Shown: positions 1-11,384 of the stretch, one piece after another
How the letters are laid out: every line of letters begins with the position of its first letter
How positions within the stretch are numbered: position 1 is the first letter of the stretch
Source of the DNA: Boswellia sacra
Lineage: Eukaryota; Streptophyta; Magnoliopsida; Sapindales; Burseraceae
Length of the DNA stretch: 64,000 nt
Assembly: GCA_013180625.2 (NCBI GenBank)
Contig: SNVD02011043.1
Coordinates: forward strand, 434,001 to 498,000
Direction of reading: 5' to 3'
The notes under the pieces: generated by a model
What the model was told of the DNA's origin: nothing
Database searches by the model: none
What the model saw: only the letters and a program-made list of their open reading frames with translations
Made by a program: the position numbers and the translations under genes

Positions 1-850
1 AAAGGAGGACACTCGACATAATATCTCGACATCCGACACGCGAAACTACCCCCCGACACAAGATCTCGACCTTTAGGGTTTAACGTCACTTCACGCTTCA
101 CACAAACATACTGCTAAACCCCGCGACAACTCTCGGAACGCATAGACATGCAAAATCGGTAACTGTCCTGGGACGCAAAGAGATGCAGCATCGACAACTC
201 TCATAACGCGAAGAGACGCAGACAGAAGCCCCCATCAGCACTGAGGTACAGACTTTTTGTTGTTTTAGACATAGCATTTGGATGTTTTTAGGGATAAATC
301 TTGTGCCATGCATGTTGTTTGATGTGTGTACTGTGGGTCGAATTTGTGTTGTCTGATTTCACTGAAAACGGTGGAAACCGACTGTCGATTGCCTCGAGGT
401 AGACGATGACTGTCGGATTTCTATAGGGACAGTCAACACTTTTATGGGATAAAACTAGTGCCATGCATGTGTGTGTGTGTCTGTCGGATTTTTGTTGTTT
501 GATGTGGGTACAATCGGGGGAAACTGACTGGCGCCAAGAGACGTCGTCACGAGTTAGACGATGACTGTTTATTTAATGGGATTTTAATTGAATTTTCGTC
601 GGATGTGTTCACTTATACGGTGATTTTAGGGATTAATCTCATGTTTTTATTTGGTTTATGTTGTTTGATGTGGACGAAAACTGTAGAAACTGACTGTTTT
701 CATCCCGAGGTTGACGGTGATGTCTGTCGGATTTTGGTAGGGCCACTCGACACTTGACAGAAGAAGAATGTCGAGTTGCATCGAGTGTTGTCGAGTCCTG
801 TCGAGTCGTGTCGAGCTTTGTCGAGTGTTGTCGAGTAATGTCAAGTGTCG
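1..850. repeat. TCGAC-rich subterminal zone, left side
   Basis: The motif ACTCGACA, or its complement TGTCGAGT, and close variants recur many times here. They are densest at 1-80 (ACTCGACA sense) and 735-850 (mostly TGTCGAGT sense). A matching zone of opposite main orientation lies at 4860-5330, beyond a transposon-associated gene. Opposed clusters of a short motif at both sides are typical of subterminal repeats that bind transposase in CACTA and Mutator-like elements. That assignment is inference; no clean terminal inverted repeat or target duplication was found. Confidence 0.55.
315..740. repeat. Degenerate tandem repeat, ~165-180 bp, three copies
   Basis: The phrase ttgtttgatgtg starts at 315, 495 and 661, spacings of 180 and 166 bp. 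Each is followed by a diverged block resembling gaaactgactg, then a gacgatgactg-like block and a gtcggatttt-like stretch. The copies sit inside the left TCGAC zone and are probably part of the subterminal region of the same transposon. Confidence 0.5.
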
Positions 851-937
851 TTGAGCGTTTAGGTAGATTGCCTGTTTTATTATGGTTTTTTACCTTTTTT
901 GCATCATATTGAACTATAACGGCCTTGTATTTGCAGG

Positions 938-3900
938 TTGAAGCAAATGGCTAGTGAATTTGGACTGTCCTTCACTCTAAAGACACCGGAGGAGGAGCAC
1001 TACCATGCGGTGATCACAAACTTGGCAAGTTTGGACTGTGTACAATGGTTTCGGGCGAACTTGACTGCAAGGCAAAAGGACATGTTCGATGATACATGTT
1101 TCAGATTTATCCTAGACATCCGTCTAATCTCCTTTCCATCTCAGTTGGTGCACCATGTGCTTCAGTGGGAGGTTAACACCGTGGGGTACGATGAGGAGAT
1201 GTGGTTCCTTATTCAAGGTAAAAAAATGGTTTTCAAATACAATATAGTTACAAATTCTTAGTTTTGAACATATGATATTTATACTTATTTTCTTGTTACC
1301 ATTATTGTCATCTTATGTATATTTTTTCCTTCTTTTTCCAGGAAGACTAAATCGTTTTTCTGTCCACGAGTTCGATTTGGTAACCGGATTAAGATTTGCT
1401 TCCACGGTGCCACCAATACTGACTATGTTGAATTCGTGTCGATTGTTGGATACATACTTTGATGGCAGGGACTTGGAGCTTAGGCATTTTTACCCCAAAC
1501 TTTAGCAGTTGGATGTGTCTTGTATGCCAGATGAGGTTGTTTGGTTGAATTTTGTCAACACACTCGATGATTTTAATAGGTATCCATAGGGTTTGGTGTC
1601 CTATGATAAGACACTTAGCTCAATGAAGAAGGCTTTGGTCAGGAGGTTAGATAAATACAAGAGGCGAACCCATGTGAAGACGAACCAGGTTGAGAAATAT
1701 AACTTAGAGGGGTGCCCGTATGCCTTTCAGGTACATACTGCTAACCATAAGTGTTAACATGTTTATTGCTTTATTGGGCGAACAAATTTTAGTACATAGT
1801 GTCACTAACTAACTTGTTTGATGTTATTAAGGTTTGGTTGTACGAGGCTGTGCCTTACATTGGCATGACTTTGGAGGCAGTGCCTAGGGACTGTGAGGGG
1901 AGGACACCACGGTTGTTGAAGTAGGAGACAATTAAGACCCCGTCCCAGCACGTAGTCGAATATGATGTACTGCGGGTCAGGAGGCTGGTACGTACGGATC
2001 CTCTGTCATATGAAATTGTCTTGTTTTTGTTCAAACCACATTAACTGTTTTACATGATGGATTATTTGTTGACGCAGGCTCGTCCGCTTGTCCTGTTAGA
2101 CCCGTCTAAGGAGGAGCAGTAGACCTAGTGGTATATAAACCTCGCTGATGTAGTTGGCATCTGGAGAGGTGCACATGTGGCTTGGACAACAGCTGTGGAT
2201 GCTCCATTATTGCCCGGAGAGAGCATTGAGCCATTTCCGACTGACGGGCCATCAACTCTACCTCTGGAGGGTCCTTCAGCTCCACCTCCGGACATCAGCT
2301 CTAGCTCCACCTTTGGAGGGTCTATCAGCATCAGCTTCACCTCTGGAGGGTCCATCAACTCCACCTCCACCTCCACCTCCAGAAGGTCCATCAACATCAG
2401 CTCCACCTCCGGAGGTTCCATCAGCTTCACCTCCGAAGGGTATATCAGCTCCACCTCTTGAGGGTCCATCCACTTCACCTCCTGCTGGCCCTAGTTTCCC
2501 TGTTGCACCTAATATGGAGCCAGCAACAGACATAGCCAGTCCTGACACTGACAGTGGGACCTTCAATCCACTATCAGAGTCGTTGTATAGTGCCAGACAT
2601 CCAGTAGCATTGACTTCTGCGTCCGGTCGTGCGACCACCCACCCACCTCCTATATACGATGTTCCTACAAGTTTGCAGGTATGTAATGAGAATTTGCATT
2701 TGTATTCTTGTCCAGTTACATTTGCTGCTCTGTTGGTTTATGAAGGCTCTCGTTAATATTCTCGTACAGGCGCCGCCGGTCCATGATGAGTTCTGGAGCA
2801 CAATTTTATGCGAGTTTGCATTGTTATGGGCGGAGAACAAAGAAATGTGGGAGGAGATAGTTCTTTTATGCAAGGCTGTTTTGCACCTCAGCAGCCACTT
2901 CGGATACGCTGACACGGTACATTACAATATTTACAAAACGGATTATGTGATTTCCACACACTTAAGCTGACGGTTAGGTTTGGTGTATTTTATGATTCAG
3001 ATGCAGATTTCAACGGAGGTTCGGCTGATGACGGTAAAGGTCAGCCGCCCACAAAACTTGATTCCGTGGAGCCAACTATTCGTGCAGCTGATGCTCCTCT
3101 GATGGGCTTAGTTTCACAATGGGGTCACCGCCTACTTCCGGCAAAGCATAAGCGGAGCCCCTTTTCAGTCCACTGAGTAGGAAGAGGGCGAGGGTTCAGT
3201 CGCAAGAGAAAGCCGTAGACCACCAGCATTTACAATCTGAGGCCCCGGTTACTCAGCTGAAAGATAAACCATCTCAGCAGCCATCACCGGATGCAAGCAA
3301 TGGTCTCATCTCGTGCACTCCGATTCCACTTTTCGAGCCACGTGCCCCCATAATAGAAGTTGGTCTGAATGCATTTGAGGTATAGCTGGCGGACTTCAGC
3401 AAAAGTGATTGCATTGATTTGGGAGTCTACAGCGCAAATCGTCAGTTTTTCAAGACGATGCTCGGGCCATCAGACTGGCTTGAAGCTGGGGTAGTTTTAG
3501 ACCATCTCCTGTTGTCAAATATTGTGATATACATTTAGAATTAATATTGATAGCCATTACTATTTTCAGCACATAGATAGCTACCTGTGGTTGCTACGTT
3601 GCAAAGCTCGCGCTATGAGCGAACCTGGTGTCCAGAGGTCTGCTTTTTTGGACACCATTTTTTGGGTACGCATTTCGTAAACATCTGAATTTAAAGATAA
3701 TTTCTTATTCCTTCAATGCGCTAACTGAACTCATGAACTTGCCGTTGAAATTGAAGTCGTCGTAGGAGCAATACTCGGACAGACTGAATGACATTAACTG
3801 GGTGAAGGAGGATGACATGGTCCATTATGTCCTGGGACAGTTGCCCCTCGTTGGAACACCATAGGTCGACGTGGACTGGGTGAGAACATTTATATTCACA

Positions 3901-4558
3901 AAGTTAGTATGTGCCATCTTATTTGAAATGTTGTGATTGATTTTAATGTTGTCAATTTCATTTTCAGCTCTATCTCCCTGTTAACATCACCGACGATCAT
4001 TGGGTGCTAGTTGAGGTGCAATTGAATCGCCATCACGTTGCCATATACTACTCATCTATTGGGCATACTTCAACTGACACAGTCATACAGACAGTCTGAT
4101 GCCTTGCTGAGCTAGTACCCTGTATGTTGTCAACGGAGGTTTACAGTATTTCTAACTATCCTACAACCCTATTCGACATTATGCTCGTCAAGGATGAGGA
4201 CCAGGTGCCACAACAGGAGCCTAAGGGAGGGGCTTGCAGCGTGTACTATTTGAAGTACATCGAGTTCCTAGGCGGGGGCGTTCCACTAACTGAGATTAAG
4301 GCATTCGCGGACGACTACCATCGGGAGAGAATGGCGGTACAACTTTGGGTGCGAAATCCCACAGACACAGGAGCCCAGCCCGACCGTCACGACGCCCTCC
4401 CAGGTTGAGGCGTTGCAGCCTCAACCTCTTATACCTGCTGATGTTGCAACCACTATCGGGACTACTGATGATGTGTCAGGGGATGTTACGACCACCATTG
4501 CCCATGATGACGTTGATTCAGCGGAGGTTGACCAGCAGCCGAGCACGATTGTACCATG
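938..4558 (+). pseudogene. Decayed DUF1985 / Ulp1-like (C48) protease gene of a plant DNA transposon
   Basis: Exon 938-1217 joins 1342 onward in frame (G|GA) and gives the DUF1985 signature NRFSVHEFDLVTGLRF. The frame runs on to 1732 through TAG stops at 1503-1505 and 1587-1589, then an intron, then an exon starting VWLYEAVPYIGM with another TAG at 1922-1924. A proline-rich linker follows (2242-2510). From about 3969 the text LYLPVNITDDHWVLVEV is the Ulp1/C48 core, with the catalytic His in DDHW. A TGA interrupts it at 4097-4099. The nucleophile Cys appears to survive in GGACSVYYLKYIEFL (codon 4235-4237), but the usual Asp after the His strand is replaced in IYYSSIG. DUF1985-Ulp1 genes are common passengers of plant Mutator-like and CACTA elements. 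Several stops make it a pseudogene; exon limits after 2 kb are approximate. Confidence 0.75.
2242..2510 (+). repeat. Proline-rich PPLEGPS-type coding repeat
   Basis: An 18-21 bp degenerate unit (ctccacctccggagggtccatcag-like) repeats about ten times and encodes units such as APPLEGPS and SPPKGIS in the frame that continues to a likely exon end near 2677 (tttgcag followed by gtatgt). It forms the low-complexity linker between the DUF1985 part and the protease part. Other frames and the minus strand give repetitive open frames as shadows. Confidence 0.6.
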
Positions 4559-4859
4559 AGATCACCTTGCATTGTATATATTATGTTTAGTTACACATTT
4601 TTTTTGGTTGCTGGTTTCTAGATATTTACACATTATTGAATAGTGACATTGTTTTTTATGATCGCACATGGTTTTTATGTATAGTTGTACGAAAACTTGT
4701 AAATACATCTTTCTTCGGTTGTATAAGTACATACATATTTCTCATATTTTTCAATTGCAAACCATTGTATACAATGAGTATGCGTAAAGTTTCCATTTCC
4801 TGCATGATTGCGACATATCATATAAGTTTCATGGACAAAAATTAATTACAAAATTGCTT

Positions 4860-5330
4860 GCAAAAGTCACAAAAACGAGTGTTCTGCCAAAACACACGAC
4901 GACACTCGACACGGGACAAATAAGACTCGACACACGAACTCGACTATTTTTGCATCCGACGCTCGTCAAGTTCGGCACTTGACGAAGATACTCGAATGCT
5001 CAACAAAAGGCTCTCAACGCTCGACCAACGACTCTCGAAGATACTCGACATTCATGGTTCGAGACATCTACACATCGGTTTTCCCGTATTCGACACTCGA
5101 CTCTCGACATGCGACATACGAACTTGACAAAATTTGCAACCGACTTTTGTCAACGTCGTCAATCCACCAGACGCTCGACGAAACTCGAACTCTCGACACT
5201 CGAACTCAGAATCGACACAACGCTTAGAAACTCGACACTCCCATCCAACATGTCGAGATTCGATCCGACGGAAATGCTTGACACTCAACGACACTTGACA
5301 AATCTCGTCTTCTTCATCCTTCGACTGCGA
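4860..5330. repeat. TCGAC-rich subterminal zone, right side
   Basis: Dense copies of ACTCGACA, CTCGAC, CACTTGAC and variants occur from the end of the Ulp1-type gene to about 5330, mostly in the sense opposite to the cluster at 770-850. With the left zone this suggests an element of roughly 5 kb, or its internal part. Both flanking open frames here are composed of the repeat and are not credible genes. Confidence 0.55.
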
Positions 5331-7330
5331 TACCAGATCTATCTCTATTTCCAGCATATTTTCATACAAATGACATTATCTCTAACCTTAGTTCACAATT
5401 ATATCCAATTTTTAAGCTATATAATACGGTTGTCAGTTACCAAAACGATCAATAACGAAAACACTACAACCTAATGAAATTTTCATGCCTTTTAGAGAGA
5501 GATTAAGGAAAGTTGTTCTTGCGTTATTTGCTCAGCATCAGCTGTTGAGGTTGTTTCAGATAGTGAAGTGATTCGATCTGTGACTGGTTTCTTTATTCGT
5601 AGTTTAGTTTATTGACTTTCTTTAATTTCGTCAGAAGAGGGAACTAATACCGTTTTGGAAAAATATTGATTATATAAGGGTATTTCAATCTTTTTGTCAA
5701 AAAATATTTATGGCATGAAAATTTTTTAGGATATATTATTTTTTAATAAGGTCTCCTAATTCTATTTATTTTCTCAATTTTTCCTACATTCTAAATAGTC
5801 TCGTGGGAGAGAAATCAATTGCCATGACTACCATTATTCTTAGAGTAGGGCAAGGCGGGCAAAATCGCCCGCATGAACGTAACGGTGATTTGGAAAAAAA
5901 AAAAAAAAAGGAGACTTATTGGCTGCTGTGAGAAGGAATCATAGATAAAGGGAACAAGCAGATCTTTTGAAAAATCTTAATCGATTTTGTTGGAAGAAAT
6001 ACAGGGTCCACACAGCTAGACTGCATAGAGAAGCAACGTAGAAGGACAGTTGTGCAGTTGACTACTGCATCGTTCCGGCAGCTTTAAAAAAGCTATAAAT
6101 GCAGAAAAGGAAATGTCGAAAAAGCACTTAACGACACGGCAGACAAAGGTCTTAGTCCAGCCACGACCAGGGGTCTTGCGCCAGCCAGATCTGTAGATTA
6201 GTGACATTATTACGATATCAATAAGGATTGATATGAGAATCATCTTGACTTGGAGAGTTGGCCTGAGTGAGATCGTAAAAATAGCATCACAAAGAGAAAT
6301 TAAATTCGTACTGTCTACAAAATTTATTTTACAAATAATTTTATTCTGTTATTAAGCATTGGTTCATATAAACCTTAAAAAAAACTCTATGCACCACTTT
6401 TTTGAGCGCAGAATTTATCAACCGTTTTTTAAAACAAAATTAAAAAAACAAATCAATAATTTAAAAAATATAATCACAATAAAAATATGAAATTAATTAA
6501 TCAATATCCATTATATAAAAATATAATTTTAGCATAAAATTGTTATTAAAAAATGATGATTTTTTTTTAGTCTTACAATTTTTTATTAATTTTATTAGTT
6601 GTATGGATGGTATTTAAAAGTACACAGAATTTTGGATAAAAATTTAATTATCTTAATTTTAAATTGGTGAATGTATTTAGAAGAAGGGTGTGAAGAGTAT
6701 TTTATGGTGTTCATATAGCCCCATCCTTTTAATAAAATTCTCGCAATCCAATCAATATTATCAAACAAATTCAAAAGTTCTATATGCAATACAATTGTTT
6801 GTAATTTATACAAAAAAGTTGGGAAACCTTAATTTAAAAAAAAAAAAAAAAACAAAGATCGTCACTACATTCAAGGCAATCCTTCATTTAAAAAAAAAAA
6901 AAACAATTAATTGTCTATGGCATCTCTAGTCATTTATGGTCCAATTGGTGCATCACATTAAACCAAATAAGTTTATTATGACAGTATAGCATTAGATAAG
7001 ATATAATAAAATTAGATGATATATATTATTATATTGTCTTGGGTTTAATGTTGGAATGTACCAAATTTTTATCAAAGATAAATTCAAATATTATTACTAA
7101 ATTAATTTAAAACTTAAATAAATAATATAAATTATTTAATTAATGAAATAATCAAATGATTTATTAAATATTTTAATTAGTTAATTTTATTACATTAATT
7201 AAATTTTTAAATAATTTAAAACGACATATTTTAAAATACTCAAGAACAACAAAGCAAAATCATGCTCATTCCTCTTGTACACGTTAACACATGGTGGGAG
7301 ACGGGTTTACTTTTGGTAAAATAGTCTTAA
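5331..7330. other. AT-rich intergenic stretch, no gene seen
   Basis: AT-rich DNA with A tracts (5897-5909, 6835-6852, 6888-6903) and short open frames without recognisable domains. A minus-strand open frame of 75 codons at 6016-6243 has no features I recognise. No RNA gene or clear repeat boundary was seen. Confidence 0.6.
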
Positions 7331-7334
7331 TGGA

Positions 7335-7515
7335 ACACTTTCTTTTTTCTTTTGCAACCTAGGTATCCGGACTAGCTTACGCACACTACAACTAATCTTT
7401 AGAGGAGACTAGCGCAATCACAACCCACTGTTACGGACTCCTACTTGATGCTGTACCAACTCCCTCCTGGCCAGCCCTTGCCACTTGAACCAACTCATTG
7501 AGGGTGTCTTTATGT
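7335..7515 (-). mobile_element. SINE-like remnant
   Basis: Read on the minus strand, the block begins near 7508 with gttggttcaagtggcaaggg, which resembles a tRNA-type A box. It passes through a GC-richer body and ends at an A/G-rich tail (T-rich tract 7341-7356 on the plus strand). That layout fits a tRNA-derived plant SINE. The B box is not clear and only a weak aacac match flanks it, so the class is tentative. Confidence 0.35.
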
Positions 7516-8686
7516 AACACAAAGTTAATGTAGTCCTATCCTTGAGCTACACTCTATGGTATACCATGCACCAAGCACATCCATAACTTATTATTTAACT
7601 CAATCTTTAAATTGGTGTTTAATAATGATATTCATTTTAAATTCTATTTTAAATTGTATATCTTTCAAAATGATTTGTATTTATTTAATAATTATTAAAT
7701 GGATGATTTAATAATACAATGAATGATTTTAGAAAAAAGTTTAAAAATAGTGTCACTATTCACTATTCTTATAAAACAAGACAAATGAGGGATGGATGAT
7801 CTTCTCCTCCAAATAATTAGTGTGAGATAATTTCCTACCCAAAACTCTTGCTTTCTTAATAAGAACTTGTTGGTCATTCTTTAATGCATTTCATCGCGGA
7901 CTATAATTACTAATTCTTTAAATAATTCTCATTTGTCTTAATTCAAAAATAATAGCTTAATACATCCGTCTAATTCAAAAATTTTATAATATTAAATGCC
8001 TTTGAAATGAATAAAAATTTACAAAAGCCCTCCTAAGTCATGATTGCTTGTGAAATAAAAAGAAAAAAGAAAAATCACCACAAAAAGTATTTTGATGAAA
8101 GCCGTTGCATCAACAAACTTCTCATTACGCATCTAGATAAATATCAAACAACTTATGGCAATTTGATACTAAAGGTTGGGCGTTACTATTTGCATACAAG
8201 GATTGGTTTATTACTTAAGCCAAAGTTTGGGTTGCATGGAATTTTAAAAAAATTAAAAACATCTCTATTTAAGTGTGGATTATAAAAAATATCCTGCTCC
8301 CGAGAAGTTTTTTTGTTATAACTCTTTGTCGATATCGGGTACTTCTGAACACTTTTAGATTTTGTTCAATGTATTTGTCAGACATTCAATAAAATCGTAA
8401 CTTACAAATTTCTACGAATACAATTATTTGTCAAAGAAACCCCCTACTTTGAGATGTCTTTCAAATTTTCCTAGAATTTTCTCGGCTAGTGAATGTGAAA
8501 ATATTTCGTCTTGTTTAATTTGAGTGGCTAATATCACGTAGCCATTACATTAAATTGAATAATTGAGAATTTCAACTAAGGAAAAAGACATTATACATGG
8601 GGATGATATCAAAAACTATCATATCATTGAGGTGTGTTCTAATACCATGCGAAATTAGAATTTTTCTTTGTCAGTTGATTATATTG
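7516..8686. other. AT-rich intergenic stretch, no gene seen
   Basis: No coding region, RNA gene or bounded repeat could be supported. An 81-codon plus-strand open frame at 8040-8285 is Lys-rich, has no recognisable motif and looks like chance. Confidence 0.55.
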
Positions 8687-9010
8687 CATTTGGTACACAT
8701 GATAGCATTGCATTATATTGCAATAAATGCAAATACTGTGTTTGAACCGTTTTTATCCTAAACAGGATTGTGTTAAGATTTCTCCCTATCCTCCGTTATA
8801 GGGTATTTGGTACATGAGTTGGTATTGCATTGGATTGCAATAAATTCTAACACTGTGTTAAAACCATTTTTATCTTGCATAGGATGTGTTAATTTTTTTC
8901 GTTATCCGTTATGGGGCGTTTGGTACGCGGGTTAGCATTGCATTGGATTGCAATAAATGTTAATGCTATATTTGAACTATTTTTATCCTACATAGGAGTG
9001 TGTTAAGGAA
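8687..9010. repeat. Tandem repeat, ~115 bp, three copies
   Basis: The phrase tttggtac occurs at 8689, 8806 and 8919 (spacings 117 and 113). Each is followed by gcattgcatt(g/a)tattgcaataaat-like sequence and then tttttatcctxxxxagga-like sequence. The phrase ggggcgtttggtacgcgg in the last unit is like termini of plant MITEs, so the array may have arisen from a MITE end. No function is visible. Confidence 0.65.
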
Positions 9011-10660
9011 CAGTTATGATCTCGTTATTTATGTACTGTTGAGCCTTATTTATGCGCTATTAAGTCTTGGGCTTTAGGCTGTATAAGAAAGGCAGTTGTG
9101 TTTGAATTAAATAAATTTGTAAATGAAATATTATATAATTTATAATATTTAAATATATTAGTAAATTATCTATAATGTTTAATTAAAACTTACAAAACTA
9201 CAACTGATACACAAAATTAAGACCGACAACTACAACTGATACACAAGACAGTCTCCTCTGGGTGACGAAGTACATAATTATAATATGGGGGGTCGGCTGA
9301 TAAATCCCCTGGTTTGGAAAATATTCCTCTTTGATCATGATAATCCTCTGCTTTCTGCTTTGATCAAGTCCAGGCATTTGAAAGAAGTGATACTGATTTT
9401 GAAAGTGATTACTCCATTATTTGCCTTTCTGCGCGCATGCAGAAGTCCTTGTATATTGGGGCCAGGATGTTTGTCACTTTACCTTTCCACCGAAAGAATT
9501 ATCGGAGACTAGACTTAAACATCTCTCACGTGCTCTAGTCAAGGTCTTTGTTTTGTACACATAGGGAATATTTGTGGTGGGGCCTTATAGTAAATTATTC
9601 GTGAATCAGCTTTCATATCTACTCAATTCTTCGCGATTCTCACAAATCAAATAATTCTAATTTCTAATTAAAGATGGCATCTTCGATTCTTTTTATTTTT
9701 TTCAAAAGAAATATATTACGAGTTAATAAAAAAATGGTATTTAAACTAAAATTCCATATTTACCACTGGCATCTTACAAAAATAATTTCTTTCTCCACCT
9801 TACCTTTATAATTTGTTTCTGCTGCCGAAAACAATAATAAAACCATTGTAAATAATAATAACATAAGCAATAAAAATAATTAAAATACATGTGCAATTAT
9901 GTTTTTGAAGTTCTATTTTGACTCAAATTCTTGTGTTGAACTTCGAACAAATATAGAATCTGAGCAGATGGTTTTACTCCTGTTACTAGTTCTTCCGCTC
10001 GAGTTGAGACCAATTATTTAGATAAAAATGTAATATACTCTTTTTAAATAAGATTTCAAATGATGTCGTAAGGTTTCAAATGATGTAATATTGTTATATA
10101 TTATTAGTATCAAAATTTGGAATCCTCTTTAGAAAGAGTATCATTACTATATATTATAATCTCATTTATTTGACTGGGTTTTACAGATATAAAAATTCAG
10201 TCCAATCTAAATCCGTCAATTGAGTCAATTGAATTTATATCTAAAAATTAAATTTTCTTTGGGTTTACATATATGAATGAGTTAAGTTTAGGTTTAACCA
10301 TTGATTTTACAAGAAAATCCATCAATTGATTCTATTGAATTTATTTGTAAAAATTATTAATTCACTCCAACTAATAAACAAATTAATCGAATTTCTCAGT
10401 GTAATTTGAATCTAATCAGTTTCAATTGATTGGCAAGCTGAACAAGACACGCTGCTAATTAATTTCTTTGTTTACATATAGACAGGACAGTCTCCTCTGG
10501 ATGGTACACAGGACAGTCAGCTACATATATTTATTTTTCAATTTTAACTGAGTGCCTGTTATCTATCACATGTTGCAATTTTATAATAACTGGAGTTATT
10601 TACTCCTAAATAAATAATTTAACTCTCAATTCCTCTCCATTTAAAAAACCAACCCCAACC
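9011..10660. other. Intergenic stretch with a short direct repeat
   Basis: AT-rich DNA without a supported gene. The phrase gacagtctcctctgg occurs near 9248 and again near 10488, about 1.24 kb apart, and could be a remnant of an insertion. A 75-codon open frame at 9285-9512 has no recognisable domain. Confidence 0.5.
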
Positions 10661-10679
10661 ACCATTCTTTCTTGTATGC

Positions 10680-10990
10680 AGAGAGCTCTTCGTGTAGGGA
10701 GCTGAGCCAGCAGTGACAAGCTAGAGAAAATACTCTAGGAAAGATACTTGAAGAGCATGCGAATTGTGTGTAAGGGACGTAAGCTAAAATAGAGTGTTTG
10801 TGAGCTGAAAAATTAGAGCATAGAGTGGTTCTAAGTTGAGAGTGTAACGAGAAGAGTGTGTGATCTGAATTCTATCTAGTGTATTCCTTTCCTATCCCTC
10901 CTGTGGAGTAGATCATGGATCAAACCATGTAAATTCTGTTGTGTTCTTGTTTGATTTTCTGCACTCAATTTTCAGTTTGTATGCCTGCAT
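10680..10990 (+). mobile_element. LTR-like fragment, copia U5 style
   Basis: The text from a gagagctcttcgtgtaggg block to ctgtggagtagatcatggatc and accatgtaaattctgttgtg resembles the R-U5 part of plant copia LTRs. No partner LTR, primer site or target duplication was found nearby, so this would be a fragment or solo LTR. Confidence 0.35.
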
Positions 10991-11139
10991 GACAGCACAG
11001 AAAATTTCCAGATTTACTGCAGTAAAAATAAGCCCACCCTTGCCACAAAATATCTTCAGGTTTCATCACAAAAACTATCATATGTCTTTTAATATTAAAC
11101 ATGTTGTACCGCAAGATAATTTCAAAACTACTCAACCCT

Positions 11140-11340
11140 TTTTAAGTTTTGACCATATTGTCATTATCTTTCAGTTACATACCCCAGTGATTAACATTAA
11201 AGCCAATGGTTGCAGTTGATTAAATATTCAAAACAACTGATGTTCAGAGAGCTTATAGAGGTGGCTCGTCATTAATAGCTGACTATTAGAACATATAGAG
11301 ATAGCTCAAATGATGCTCAGTCTAGTCAGTACATTAACTT
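11140..11340 (+). repeat. Dispersed repeat, copy 1
   Basis: About 200 bp from ccatattgtcatta...tctttcagtt to tcaaatgatgctcagtctagt matches the block at 33580-33790 in the same orientation, by eye with scattered changes and small indels. The repeat family was not identified. Confidence 0.55.
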
Positions 11341-11384
11341 TGTATGTTCCTTGATTTATTTTGAAGTTTTAAAACCAAACATAC

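Noticed and set aside
2125..2638. Minus-strand and alternative plus-strand open frames over the proline-rich region
   Set aside because: They are shadows of the repeated coding unit; their composition (alternating Glu/Leu/Val or Gly/Ala) follows from the repeat, and the true frame links to exon borders.
9285..9512. 75-codon plus-strand open frame
   Set aside because: No recognisable domain, no supported exon borders, and AT-rich flanks. It looks like chance.
10941..11219. 92-codon plus-strand open frame
   Set aside because: It overlaps an LTR-like fragment and a dispersed repeat and has no domain.
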